Source: Cohnella mopanensis (lineage in GTDB: Bacteria > Bacillota > Bacilli > Paenibacillales > Paenibacillaceae). From it: a stretch of 64,000 nt of DNA. A program made the position numbers and the translations under genes. Positions 16,295-25,700 of the stretch are shown piece by piece; position 1 is the first letter of the stretch, and each line of letters opens with the position of its first letter. A model generated the notes under the pieces. The model had not been told where the DNA came from, made no database searches, and saw only the letters and a program-made list of their open reading frames with translations. The stretch lies in NCBI RefSeq assembly GCF_022352055.1, contig NZ_JAKRWM010000028.1, positions 16,413-80,412 on the forward strand, written 5' to 3'.

Positions 16295-17165
16295 AACGCT
16301 GTGGTCCGAGCTATTGCCGTACGAGTTTAATAGACGATTGGACGAATGTCCGATCGTCTATTTGCCGCTCGGACTGTGCGAGCCTCACGGACAAGTCAGC
16401 GCGTTCGGCCTGGATACGCTCAAAGCGGAATGGTTGTGCCTGCGAACGGCCGAGAAGGTCGGCGGCGTAGTCGCGCCCTCCATGGGCTATCATATCCACG
16501 AAACGGGTTATCACGCTCGTTGGCTAGAGGATGAAGTAGGGGATGAGAATCCCCTGATGACGGGCATTCCTCCGGCTATTTTTATCCATTTGTTTCTCTA
16601 TCAGCTGAGAACGTTCGTGAATGCGGGATTTCGGAAAATCGTGGTCCTGTCCGGACATAGCGGAGGAAACCAGAAGGATCTGAGGCTTGCGGCGGAGGCG
16701 TTCATGAAGCGCTACGAGGTCGAGGTATGGGTGCGGAGCGACCCGGAATTGGTGGAAGGGCTCTATGAAGGGGATCATGCCGGCAAATACGAAATCTCGC
16801 AGTTAATGTACATTAGGCCGGAACTCGTGGAAATGGACAGAGCGGGATTGGGAGATCTGGCGGGTACGGGCGGTCGATTAGCGTTGGGCTCCGACGCGGG
16901 CGAGGCTAATCCGGAGTTGGGCAAGATGATCATGGAAGCTTGTCTGGAGAGCATGGTTGAGGCAGCTGCGCGAATGAAGTCGGAATCGCAGACGGCGGTG
17001 AAGGCGGTCACGGTTCCTATTCCGAGGCTCTCCTACGCCGACATCGAGGAGATATGGAGAGAGGTCTCGCAACAAGCGGATCAATGGGTTACGGCAAACC
17101 CGTGGCCGTCACAGAGTTCGGTATCGCCGCAGTCCCAGTGGAAACCGTATGAGCGTTATCGGTGA
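16272..17165 (+). CDS. Creatininase-family metal-dependent hydrolase
   Basis: 297 residues. Family metal-binding landmarks are visible: Glu37 and His39 in CEPHG, Asp48, His129 in SGHSGGNQ, and Glu174 in GKYEIS. Members hydrolyse cyclic amides and related compounds; the family also contains proteins of unknown substrate in sugar clusters. It starts inside the end of the aldo/keto reductase gene (23-base overlap), so it is translated from the same message. An opened lactone or lactam intermediate, or an amino-sugar derivative, would fit. The specificity cannot be told from the sequence. Confidence 0.85.
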   Translation: MKPSTGSKTLWSELLPYEFNRRLDECPIVYLPLGLCEPHGQVSAFGLDTLKAEWLCLRTAEKVGGVVAPSMGYHIHETGYHARWLEDEVGDENPLMTGIPPAIFIHLFLYQLRTFVNAGFRKIVVLSGHSGGNQKDLRLAAEAFMKRYEVEVWVRSDPELVEGLYEGDHAGKYEISQLMYIRPELVEMDRAGLGDLAGTGGRLALGSDAGEANPELGKMIMEACLESMVEAAARMKSESQTAVKAVTVPIPRLSYADIEEIWREVSQQADQWVTANPWPSQSSVSPQSQWKPYERYR

Positions 17166-17186
17166 AAGAAGCAGTAACGTTTACCA

Positions 17187-18437
17187 TTAGAGCCGCCACG
17201 CGGCACTAATGGAGCAGCAAGTGTGAAGTTGGATGAATTAGAGCCGCCACGCGGCACTAATGGAGGCAGTTAGTGTGAAGTTTGACGAATTAGAGCCGCC
17301 ACGCGGCACTAATGGAGCAGCTAGTGTGAATTTGGACGAATTAGAGCCGCCAAGCGGCACTTATGGGGCTGGTAGTGTGAATTTGGATGAATTAGAGCCG
17401 CCACGCGGCACTAATGGAGCAGCAAGTGTGAATTTGGACGAATTAGAGCCGCCAAGCGGCACTAATGGGGCTGGAAGTGTGAATTTGGATGAATTAGAGC
17501 CGCCACGCGGCACTAATGGAGCAGCAAGTGTGAAGTCGGATGAATTAGAGCCGCCACGCGGCACGAATGGAGCAGCAAGTGTGATTTTGGACGAATTAGA
17601 GCCGCCTAGCGGCACTAATGGGGCTGGAAGTGTGACTTTGGATGAATTAGAGCCGCCACGCGGCACGAATGGAGCAGCAAGTGTGATTTTGGACGAATTA
17701 GAGCCGCCTAGCGGCACTAATGGGGCTGGAAGTGTGACTTTGGATGAATTAGAGCCGCCACGCGGCACGAATGGAGCAGCAAGTGTGATTTTGGACGAAT
17801 TAGAGCCGCCACGCGGCACTAATGGAGCAGCAAGTGTGAAGTTGGATGAATTAGAGCCGCCACGCGGCACTAATGGAGGCAGGAAGTGTGAAGTTGGACG
17901 AATTAGAGCCGCCACGCGGCACTAATGGAGCAGCAAGTGAGAAGTTGGATGAATTAGAGCCGCCACGCGGTACTAATGGAGCAGTAAGTGTGAAGATGGA
18001 CGAATTAGAGCCGCCACGCGGCACTAATGGAGGCAGGACGTGTGAAGTTGGACGAATTAGAGCCGCAACGCGGCACTAATGGAGCAGCAAGTGTGAAGTT
18101 GGTTGAATTAGAGCCGCCACGCGGCAATTATGGTGGCAGGAAGTGTGAAGTTGGACGAATTAGAGCCGCCACGCGGCACTAATGGAGCAGCAAGTGTGAA
18201 GTTGGACGAATTAGAGCCGCCACGCGGTACTAATGGAGCAGTAAGTGTGAAGTTGGACGAATTAGAGCCGCCACGCGGCACTAATGGGGCTGGAAGTGTG
18301 AAGTTGGACGAATTAGAGCCGCCACGCGGCACTTATGGTGGCAGTAAGTGTGAATTTGGTCGAATTAGAGCCGCCACGCGGCACTTATGGAGCAGCAAGT
18401 GTGAAGTTGGACGAATTAGAGCCGCCACGCGGCACTA
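17187..18437. repeat. Tandem array of 25 copies of a 51/52-bp palindrome-bearing unit
   Basis: Each unit contains TTAGAGCCGC, a 3-nt loop, then GCGGCACTAA, an inverted repeat with one A:A mismatch. The rest of the unit is of the type TGGAGCAGCAAGTGTGAAG followed by TTGGACGAA. The first palindrome starts at 17187 and the last at about 18415. Spacing is 51 bp, or 52 bp in units with GGAGGCAG variants. Stem bases are almost constant while the loop varies (CAC, CAA, CTA, AAC). It fills the space between convergent genes ending at 17165 and 18498. The 17-codon periodicity leaves open frames, but the 52-bp units break the frame and no RBS is seen, so I treat it as non-coding. Confidence 0.95.
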
Positions 18438-18443
18438 AACAAA

Positions 18444-18483
18444 AAAAGTGGTGAAGCAGCGACCTGCTGCCCACCACTTTTTA
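18444..18483. terminator. Bidirectional terminator between repeat array and response-regulator gene
   Basis: AAAGTGGTG (18445-18453) pairs with CACCACTTT (18472-18480), with an inner GCAGC/GCTGC stem. It is flanked by A-runs on the left and T-runs on the right, so it can work on both strands. It ends the minus-strand operon 21148-18498. Confidence 0.9.
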
Positions 18484-18497
18484 GCGTGTTACCCTTT

Positions 18498-19265
18498 CTA
18501 CTTCTGATACTCTTTAGGCGTACATCCGGCTACCTGCTTGAACAAGCGGCTAAAGTAAAACTGATCCGGGTAGCCGACGCGTTCGGCGACTTCTTTGACC
18601 GAGAGGCTCGGATGATTGGCAAGCAAGTATTTGGCTTCGTTTATGCGCAGAGAGATCAAATATTTGGAGGGCGCTTCTCCTGTATGCTTGATGAAGATTT
18701 TGCTCAAGTAAGAAGGCGTGAAGTTGAATTGCCTCGAAATTTCCTCCAGGCTGATATCCCTAGTAAAATTCTCCCTCAAGTAATGCTGCACCTGCCCGAC
18801 GATATCCTCGGAAGACACCGCCCCTTGTACGCGCAAACCTTCCGCAACGTTCTTATTATATCTAGACTTTTCGGTTTCGATCGAAGTCTGAATCCGCGAG
18901 ATCGCCTTCTGAAGCTCGCTGGATTTGATAGGCTTTAGCAGATATTCGCTAGCCTCGTAGCGAACCGCTTGCCTGGCGTATTCGAAATCCGCGTAGCCGG
19001 TCGTGATGATTTTGCGAATATGCGGGTAATGGGATTGCAGCGATTTGATCAATTCAAGCCCGTCCATGACGGGCATGCGAATATCCGTCACGATAAGGTC
19101 GGCGGCGTTGTTCCGAATATAGTTCAAGGCGCTTTTGCCATCCTCGGCGGCATATACGACCTTTAATGCGTCGTCTATGCCTTCGATTTTTTTGATCAGG
19201 TTGTTGCGAATCAAGTCCTCGTCCTCGGCAACGACGATTCGAATGGAGTTGTCTGCGTTCGTCAT
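18498..19265 (-). CDS. YesN-type response regulator (short form) with AraC domain
   Basis: 255 residues: a receiver domain with acidic pocket AEDED and phospho-acceptor Asp61 in TDIRMP, followed directly by an AraC double HTH (about residues 155-255) ending AGCTPKEYQK. The middle region found in the larger YesN proteins nearby is missing. Its ATG overlaps the kinase stop codon by four bases (ATGA), so the two are translationally coupled. The divergent binding-protein gene at 21399 is the probable target. Confidence 0.93.
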   Translation of the reverse strand: MTNADNSIRIVVAEDEDLIRNNLIKKIEGIDDALKVVYAAEDGKSALNYIRNNAADLIVTDIRMPVMDGLELIKSLQSHYPHIRKIITTGYADFEYARQAVRYEASEYLLKPIKSSELQKAISRIQTSIETEKSRYNKNVAEGLRVQGAVSSEDIVGQVQHYLRENFTRDISLEEISRQFNFTPSYLSKIFIKHTGEAPSKYLISLRINEAKYLLANHPSLSVKEVAERVGYPDQFYFSRLFKQVAGCTPKEYQK

Positions 19266-21148
19266 GTTTGTTCCCCCTTCTCCAAGTGGCCCCCGATGGT
19301 AACCTCAGCTCCTCCTGACGAGGAATTCCCGAAGAGAAACACGGAATCCGAACCATAAGTGAGTCTCATGCGGATGAAAATATTAAGCAACCCCATGCCG
19401 CCCAACTGCAAAACGGGAGTAACGTTAGTCAGATAGGTCTCGTCGACTTGGTCCCTAAGCGTTTTCATACTCTCTTCGCTGAAGCCCGGTCCGTTGTCGG
19501 ATACCGTAATCCGCCATTCGTTGCCGTCCACAACGCCAACTATGCGTATGTTCCACGGAGGCTCCTGTTGAGTGGCGAATTTGAGAGAGTTCTCGACGAG
19601 CGGTTGTACGACGAGCTTCGGAATGATAATCCGATTGAGGGCATCGTCGATGTCGAATGAAAATTTAAGCTTCTGGCCATGACGAATCGCGTTCACTTCG
19701 AGATACTTGCGCGTATACAAAATTTCCGTCCCAAGCTCGACAGAGGACGTTTCCGATGAGATATAGCGCAAAATATCCGACATATTTTCCGACATCGAGA
19801 CGATCTGTTCGTTCATGTTCTCTTCGGCCATGACGCTGATCGTCGTCAGCGTATTGTACAGGAAATGCGGATTCATCTGCGACTGGAGCGCGATTAGCTT
19901 CGATTGTACTTCTTGGGATTGAGACAAGAGCAGCTCGTCCATCGACTGCCGCAATCTCGAACTCATGTTCACGAAAGCTTCGTGCAGTTGGTCCAGCTCG
20001 TTGAGTCCGCTATTCAGCTCCTGCTGGGCGATGCGTCCAGAACCGAGATCGTCAAGGCGGATATTTCGCACGGTTCGGAGGATTCTATAGATTGGAAACG
20101 TGATTTTCTTGGCCGCGATAAAAGAGAGTAGAATAGCAAAAAGTAAGATACCTAGAGCAACTAGCAATGTTTTACGCGTAAAATCGGCCAACGGAGCGAG
20201 CAGCTTCTTCTCGGACACGATAACGACGGTGCTCCAGCCCGTTTGATCGGATCGATGAAGCGACAGGAGCTCCCTATCCCCGGTGACCGGATTTTGGAAA
20301 GATTCGTACGTGCTATCGTTCGATGCTTGCCGCTCGACTAATTGATGAATGTAGGGTTCGTACAGGCTGCGGTCGGCTTTGAGCGGGTAGATGATCTGCC
20401 CTACGTCGTCGTAAACGAGTACGCTTTCCCCGTATGCGCTTTGTTTGACGAAGCTCAGGACGCTTTTGAAGATGCGGTTGTAATATTGCTTGACCTCGAC
20501 GATCCCGATCGGAACGTTGTAATTGTCATAGAATTGGCGAAACAGAGACATGGAGTACTGCTTCTCCCGCGTAGAGATGAATTTGGACATTTCCGCGTCT
20601 TCCACCGGTAAAGTAATATATTTACCCTGGGTAGCCATAACCGCTTGGAACCAAGGCGTGGAATTAGGATTATAGGAGCGTTCCCCGTTATCGAAGCCGT
20701 TTCCGTAAGCCTTTCCTTTGAAATCGTATAAATACAGCTGCTCGGCGGCTCTCGAGGGACCGATTGCTGCGGTTAAAATTTCGGCAAGCTCTTTGGCGCT
20801 TTGAATGGAATTAGCTGACGCCCCCGGAATCGTGGCCGGTTGCTCCGTACCCGACGATAGGGTAGAGTGCGGCACTTTGTCTATTTCGGATAAATATGCG
20901 AGGAACTGGCTTTTGACCAGATTGGAATACATGACGTTAAGAGAGACGTCGTTCATCTTACGGATTTCGGAATCGATCTGGTTTTGCATGGATTGGCCTA
21001 CATTTACTAGGGAGTCCGTAGCGTTGTTCTTGATGAGCTCCGATACCCATACATAAACCCAGACGACGAGAATCGTGAAGACGATAATGATGATCAGCGT
21101 ATAAGTCGCAAAAAGAATCGTCTGGATGTTCCGCATTTTTCTCCACAT
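19262..21148 (-). CDS. YesM-type sensor histidine kinase
   Basis: About 628 residues. TM1 lies near residues 8-32. An extracytoplasmic Cache-like sensor spans about 35-300, and TM2 lies near 320-345 followed by HAMP. The His_kinase segment QMNPHFLYN contains His428, and the ATPase domain has LVENSLKFA and DNGPGF. I place the start at ATG 21148 because GGAGGG lies 4-5 bases ahead of it, inside the longer frame opening at TTG 21163. It is divergent from the CUT1 transporter at 21399 and probably senses that transporter's substrate. Confidence 0.92.
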   Translation of the reverse strand: MWRKMRNIQTILFATYTLIIIIVFTILVVWVYVWVSELIKNNATDSLVNVGQSMQNQIDSEIRKMNDVSLNVMYSNLVKSQFLAYLSEIDKVPHSTLSSGTEQPATIPGASANSIQSAKELAEILTAAIGPSRAAEQLYLYDFKGKAYGNGFDNGERSYNPNSTPWFQAVMATQGKYITLPVEDAEMSKFISTREKQYSMSLFRQFYDNYNVPIGIVEVKQYYNRIFKSVLSFVKQSAYGESVLVYDDVGQIIYPLKADRSLYEPYIHQLVERQASNDSTYESFQNPVTGDRELLSLHRSDQTGWSTVVIVSEKKLLAPLADFTRKTLLVALGILLFAILLSFIAAKKITFPIYRILRTVRNIRLDDLGSGRIAQQELNSGLNELDQLHEAFVNMSSRLRQSMDELLLSQSQEVQSKLIALQSQMNPHFLYNTLTTISVMAEENMNEQIVSMSENMSDILRYISSETSSVELGTEILYTRKYLEVNAIRHGQKLKFSFDIDDALNRIIIPKLVVQPLVENSLKFATQQEPPWNIRIVGVVDGNEWRITVSDNGPGFSEESMKTLRDQVDETYLTNVTPVLQLGGMGLLNIFIRMRLTYGSDSVFLFGNSSSGGAEVTIGGHLEKGEQT

Positions 21149-21257
21149 ATTGCCCTCCGCCAAGCCATAGTGATACCGTTTTCATATTCATATTGTGAGG
21201 TCGCTTTTTCTTTTTGTCAAAAACGAAATGTTGGGAGGGTTAAATAAGTACATAAAA

Positions 21258-21303
21258 TGTAACCGTTTTCTCCATGGTTTCTCCCTCTCCCCGAACCTAT
21301 AAT
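21258..21303 (+). promoter_or_regulatory. Promoter region of CUT1 operon 21399 with cre-like site
   Basis: TGTAACCGTTTTCT (21258-21271) matches the cre consensus at all but the last position. A consensus -10 TATAAT lies at 21298-21303, without a recognisable -35, as expected for activator control. A second cre-like site, TGTAAACGGATTCA, sits downstream at 21346-21359, where CcpA could block elongation. Confidence 0.5.
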
Positions 21304-21398
21304 GAAGACAGTCCAAAACAAAAGCGGGCTGCTACAGATCAGATATGTAAACGGATTCATCGCAATTTATCGTTGTATACGACAAGGGGAGTGATCAT

Positions 21399-22754
21399 GT
21401 GAAAAGGTTTATCGCCATGTGTACCGCCATTATGCTGATCGCCATTATGGTGACGGCATGCGGAAGCAAGAAAGAAACGGAATCCTCGCCATCCGCGTCT
21501 CAGCCGAATGCTTCGGAAACGGCTGCTAGCTCCGGAGCCGCGAAGAAAGATATTACATTGACTTATATTGCCAGCCAAGATTGGATCAAGGACGCGGAAA
21601 TGGAGCTGGCCAAGAAGTTCGAGGAACAGACGGGTATCCATATCGATTATCAGATCATTCCGTCCGACCAATACTTCAACGTACTGAAAACGAAGCTCAA
21701 TTCAGGTGAAGGCCCTGATCTGTTCGGCGGCCAAAGCGGAAAAAGCGAAATCAGTCTCAATTATAACGCCGAGAAAAACGCGGTCGACCTGAGCGACCAG
21801 GAATGGGTAAAACGGGAAGATCCATTATCCATCGATCAATTGTCCTTGAACGGCAAAGTGTACGCACAGACGATCTGGGATACTTCAAACAGCTACGTGC
21901 TCGTGTACAATAAGAAGATTTTCGCGGAACAAGGCATTAACGTTCCGACTACGTACGCGGAGTTCAAAGAGGCGGCTCTTAAAATCCAGAAAGCCGGAAT
22001 CACGCCGATCTATGAGCCGGTAGCGGACGGCTGGCATCACGTATTGTGGTTTGCCGAGCCAGGACCGCAGTATGACAAGCTGCAACCGAACCTCTACAAC
22101 GATTTGAATGCGAACAAAGTGAACTTCGAGACTAGCGCTCCTATGGCCGCTTCCCTTACGCAGCTTAAAGAATTGTACGATTTAGGGTTGTTCGGCGACA
22201 ACACGCTTTCCGATACTTTCGCCGATACGGCTAACCAGATGGCAACCGGAAAATACGCGATGTCGGTGATGACCCAAGACCTACCTCAGCAAATCGAGAA
22301 AATCAATCCCGAGCTGAAAGCAACGGAATTCGGATTTTTCGTCATCCCGTTGGCGGATAACCAATTCTATTACGTCAATCCAGGCGGTCCGAGTAAATTC
22401 GTATACTCCGGCGGTAAGCATATCGAAGAAGCGAAGCAATATTTGAGCTTCTTGGCGGAACCGGAGAATCTGCAATACTTGATGGACAACACTGCAACTT
22501 TCTCTAACTTAAATTTCACCGGGCTTAAGGACAAATATACCGATGAACAGAAGAAGCTTCATGAGACTTACCCGGTCAAAGGAACAGACATTCAAGATTA
22601 CGTAAACTACGTGAACCCGCAATGGATGGATATGGGCAAAGACATCGTAGGAATGTTCGGCGGCGCCGCGAAACCTGTGGATGTCCTCAAGAGCATCGAC
22701 AAACGCAGAAGCGACATGGCTAAGATCGCTAAGGACGAAGGCTGGAATAAGTAA
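21399..22754 (+). CDS. CUT1 ABC transporter sugar-binding lipoprotein
   Basis: 451 residues with lipoprotein signal peptide; MVTAC places the lipid Cys at residue 21. A Ser-rich linker follows, then an extracellular solute-binding family 1 fold for oligosaccharides. The GTG start at 21399 follows AGGGGAG; the overlapping ATG at 21397 runs directly into a stop. It heads an operon with two permeases and a dehydrogenase. No ATPase gene accompanies it, so it probably uses a shared MsmX-type ATPase encoded elsewhere. Confidence 0.93.
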   Translation: MKRFIAMCTAIMLIAIMVTACGSKKETESSPSASQPNASETAASSGAAKKDITLTYIASQDWIKDAEMELAKKFEEQTGIHIDYQIIPSDQYFNVLKTKLNSGEGPDLFGGQSGKSEISLNYNAEKNAVDLSDQEWVKREDPLSIDQLSLNGKVYAQTIWDTSNSYVLVYNKKIFAEQGINVPTTYAEFKEAALKIQKAGITPIYEPVADGWHHVLWFAEPGPQYDKLQPNLYNDLNANKVNFETSAPMAASLTQLKELYDLGLFGDNTLSDTFADTANQMATGKYAMSVMTQDLPQQIEKINPELKATEFGFFVIPLADNQFYYVNPGGPSKFVYSGGKHIEEAKQYLSFLAEPENLQYLMDNTATFSNLNFTGLKDKYTDEQKKLHETYPVKGTDIQDYVNYVNPQWMDMGKDIVGMFGGAAKPVDVLKSIDKRRSDMAKIAKDEGWNK

Positions 22755-22776
22755 AATATAGCGAATGGAAACGACT

Positions 22777-22814
22777 GACCCTAATCCTGGTAATACGCAT
22801 TCGGGATTAGGGTC
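22777..22814 (+). promoter_or_regulatory. Intercistronic stem-loop after binding-protein gene
   Basis: Perfect 11-bp inverted repeat GACCCTAATCC (22777-22787) and GGATTAGGGTC (22804-22814), loop 16 nt, no T-run. It separates the binding-protein gene from the permease genes. Confidence 0.7.
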
Positions 22815-22856
22815 ATGTATTAACGAATTCCATGAGCATGCGGAGTTGATAGCATC

Positions 22857-23732
22857 ATGTTGAGGAACAAAACATATCCGTTCTACTTTACGCTCTTAAC
22901 ACTCATCGTTTATACCGTGTTTCTGGTCATCCCTGGAATTATGGGCTTCTATTACTCGCTAACGGACTGGAACAGTTACTCGAGCGAGATTAACTTTATT
23001 GGGCTGGACAACTTCAAAACCTTGTTCTCCTCCGGCGAACATTATATGAGCTATGTCTACAACACTTTGAATTTTACGGTATCGACCGTCGTGCTTAAGA
23101 CGGCGCTCGGCCTTCTGCTGGCGATAGCATTAAATGAAGGAATTAAGATGAAAGGCTTTCATCGGGTTATGGTGTTCATGCCCGCGATTATCCCGATGCT
23201 CGTCGTCGGTCTCGTATTCAAGTCGGTGCTCAATCCGGCGACAGGCCTCCTGAATGAAACTTTACGTTTTATCGGATTGGATTTTCTCGCTCAAAAATGG
23301 CTGGTCGACGTGAATTGGGCATTTAAGTCGATCATTGCGGTCGATACGTGGAAAGGCGTCGGATACATTATGATCATCCTGCTCGCCGGCCTGCAATCGA
23401 TATCTAAATCCTACTACGAGGCGGCTTCTATCGATGGCGCGAATATTTGGCACAAGTTCAGATTCGTGACTTTACCATTGCTCATGCCGGCGCTTGTCGT
23501 GACGACCGTACTTAACTTGCTCTACGGCTTAAAAGTATTCGAAGCGGTCTACGTGCTCACGAACGGAGGTCCGGGTTACGCGACTGACGTGCTTTACACG
23601 GCCATATTCAAGGAATTCTCGATGGGACGTTATGGCGTGGGAACTGCGCTTTCTACCTTGTTGTTCCTGTTCATGACCGTTGCGGGATACTTTGTCATCC
23701 GCTTGATGACCAAAGGGGAGGAACAGTCATGA
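22857..23732 (+). CDS. CUT1 sugar ABC transporter permease (MalF/LacF type)
   Basis: 291 residues, about six TM segments, with the EAA loop EAASIDGANIWHKF contacting the ATPase. The ATG at 22857 has only a distant GGAG upstream. The stop overlaps the start of the next permease by four bases. Forms the membrane channel with the 23729 product. Confidence 0.92.
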   Translation: MLRNKTYPFYFTLLTLIVYTVFLVIPGIMGFYYSLTDWNSYSSEINFIGLDNFKTLFSSGEHYMSYVYNTLNFTVSTVVLKTALGLLLAIALNEGIKMKGFHRVMVFMPAIIPMLVVGLVFKSVLNPATGLLNETLRFIGLDFLAQKWLVDVNWAFKSIIAVDTWKGVGYIMIILLAGLQSISKSYYEAASIDGANIWHKFRFVTLPLLMPALVVTTVLNLLYGLKVFEAVYVLTNGGPGYATDVLYTAIFKEFSMGRYGVGTALSTLLFLFMTVAGYFVIRLMTKGEEQS

Positions 23733-24547
23733 ACAAGAACGTTCGTAGCGTGCTGATCAACGGATTGGCATGGGTGCTTAGCCTCACGATGCTAACGCCG
23801 TTGCTTCTTATCGTCGTGAACTCGTTCAAGACGCAGACGGAAGCCGCTCCCATGAAGCTGAGTCTGCCGACTCATTGGGAATGGGGCAATTATTCCGTCG
23901 TTATCGAACAAGGGAAATTAGTGACTTCGTTCTTGAACAGCTTGCTCTATTCCGCAACGTCAACCATTCTGGGGATCGCCTTAGCCTCGGTCGCGGCTTA
24001 TATTTTCTCGCGGAATCCGACGAAGCTGAACAAATTCTTTTACTTCTTTCTCGTTCTGGGAATCGCGATGCCGATCAACTTCGTTACGTTAACGAAAGTT
24101 ATGCAATATACGCATATCATTAACACCCAGTTCGGGATTATCGTTCTGTTGACGGTCATTTCGCTTCCTTTCACTGTGTTTCTTATGCACGGATACATCG
24201 GATCGGTCCCACGGGAGCTGGATGAAGCAGGGATCGTCGACGGCTGTTCACCGTTCAAGTTATTTTACAGGATCGTGCTTCCGCTACTCGCGCCAGTAGT
24301 CGCCACCGTCGGCGTACTGAACTTCATGAACGCGTGGAACGAATTCGTTCTCCCGCTATACTATTTGAACGATTCGGGCAAATGGCCGATGACGCTGGCG
24401 GTCTATAACTTCTTCGGGCAATTCCAAGTCAGTTGGAACCTTGTGTCCGCCGATATCGTGTTGACTACGCTTCCGGTTATCGTGATTTACTTGCTCGGAC
24501 AGAAATACATTATCTCGGGCATGACTTCAGGTTCCGTTAAAGGTTAA
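23729..24547 (+). CDS. CUT1 sugar ABC transporter permease (MalG type)
   Basis: 272 residues, about six TM segments, with EAA-loop sequence DEAGIVDGCSPFKLF and the typical C-terminal GMTSGSVKG. ATG 23729 overlaps the previous stop (ATGA), which indicates translational coupling. It completes the membrane part of the 21399 transporter. Confidence 0.93.
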   Translation: MNKNVRSVLINGLAWVLSLTMLTPLLLIVVNSFKTQTEAAPMKLSLPTHWEWGNYSVVIEQGKLVTSFLNSLLYSATSTILGIALASVAAYIFSRNPTKLNKFFYFFLVLGIAMPINFVTLTKVMQYTHIINTQFGIIVLLTVISLPFTVFLMHGYIGSVPRELDEAGIVDGCSPFKLFYRIVLPLLAPVVATVGVLNFMNAWNEFVLPLYYLNDSGKWPMTLAVYNFFGQFQVSWNLVSADIVLTTLPVIVIYLLGQKYIISGMTSGSVKG

Positions 24548-24598
24548 GAGATTACTGCACCATACTTGCTAGGGAAGACACAGAGAGGATGAAAGGCA

Positions 24599-25684
24599 AT
24601 GGCAGCATCAACATATCGAATGGGCGTAGTCGGTTTAGGGGAGGGGCGCAGCATCATGTCCGCGGCGCTGAGCAGCAGTCGTTGGACGCTGGCCAAAGTG
24701 TGCGATCTTAACCGCGAGTTGTGCGAGCACCGGGCGAAAGAATTCGATTTCCACGATTGGACGACGGATTATAATGAAATGCTGGAAGATCCGGACATCG
24801 ACGTTATCGCGATTTATACGCCGGACCAGCTCCATTTCAGACATGTGTGCCAAGCACTGGAAGCGGGCAAGCACGTGATCTGCACGAAGCCGCTGCTTCC
24901 TTCCCTCGAAGGGGCGAAGGAGCTGATGGACGTACAACAGCGGACGGGCAAGCATGTATTCATCGGCCAAAGCTCGCGTTTCTTCGAGCCGATGAAGATG
25001 CAGCGCAAAGACTTCGAGGCGGGACGTAACGGAGACGTCGAGACCGTGGAGGCTTATTACATTACCGACGCCAGATGGTTCTTGGGGAAAGCTTGGAGCA
25101 GGCAGAAGGGCTTCAGTTGGATGTACAATTTCGTCATTCACGCCGTGGATATGGTTCGCTGGTACCTTCCGGACATCACGGAAGTGATGGGTTTCGGGCG
25201 CAGCAGCGCCAATAACGCGGCATTCGGACTTGAGACGTGGGATACGGTAAGGTTCCTGCTTCGGGATTCGAGCGGCAGAATCGCTACGGTGTCCGGGAGT
25301 TACACGCTCCCGATCTTGGACCTTGCGGCAGAGACGGCAATAGGCTGCACGATCCGGGGGACGAAAGGGACGACGAGGGGAGAATATCCGAACCTGCGTT
25401 ACCATACGCACTTTGAAGACGAGGAGCCTGCGGTGCATTCAATGGATGATATGCATGATTATTACTTCCGGTTCGAAGGCATTAGCCACCACGCGGGAGA
25501 ATATCAGAATTACATCGAATATTTCGCGGAATGTCTCGATCAAGGGATTACGCCTACGCCGAATATCGAAGAAGCCGTTACGACGCTTGCTTTAATGGAA
25601 GCGATGGAACGCACGCTCCGCTCGAATGGTCAAAGCGTGAAGATTAAAGACGTCCTGGACGAATATTGGGCTCAATTCAAGTAA
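24599..25684 (+). CDS. Gfo/Idh/MocA-family oxidoreductase
   Basis: 361 residues: Rossmann domain beginning GVVGLGEGRS, catalytic Lys97 in CTKPLLP (EKP in many relatives), and a C-terminal domain with FVIHAVDMVRW. ATG 24599 follows AGAGGATGAAAGG. It is the last gene of the CUT1 operon, 51 bases after the second permease, so it probably oxidises a sugar released from the imported oligosaccharide. It is only distantly similar by eye to the family member at 10323. Substrate unknown. Confidence 0.88.
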   Translation: MAASTYRMGVVGLGEGRSIMSAALSSSRWTLAKVCDLNRELCEHRAKEFDFHDWTTDYNEMLEDPDIDVIAIYTPDQLHFRHVCQALEAGKHVICTKPLLPSLEGAKELMDVQQRTGKHVFIGQSSRFFEPMKMQRKDFEAGRNGDVETVEAYYITDARWFLGKAWSRQKGFSWMYNFVIHAVDMVRWYLPDITEVMGFGRSSANNAAFGLETWDTVRFLLRDSSGRIATVSGSYTLPILDLAAETAIGCTIRGTKGTTRGEYPNLRYHTHFEDEEPAVHSMDDMHDYYFRFEGISHHAGEYQNYIEYFAECLDQGITPTPNIEEAVTTLALMEAMERTLRSNGQSVKIKDVLDEYWAQFK

Positions 25685-25700
25685 TTCCGAGAAGGCTGAG

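Noticed and set aside
17260..17925. Protein of 17-residue repeats encoded by the tandem array (open frames on both strands)
   Set aside because: Open frames arise because the 51-bp unit is a multiple of three and lacks stops in two frames. One-base insertions break the frame several times, no RBS is seen, and variable positions change the encoded residues freely while the hairpin stem stays constant.
17187..18437. CRISPR array
   Set aside because: The whole 51/52-bp unit is repeated, with no unique spacers and no cas genes in the window; the repeats run head to tail.
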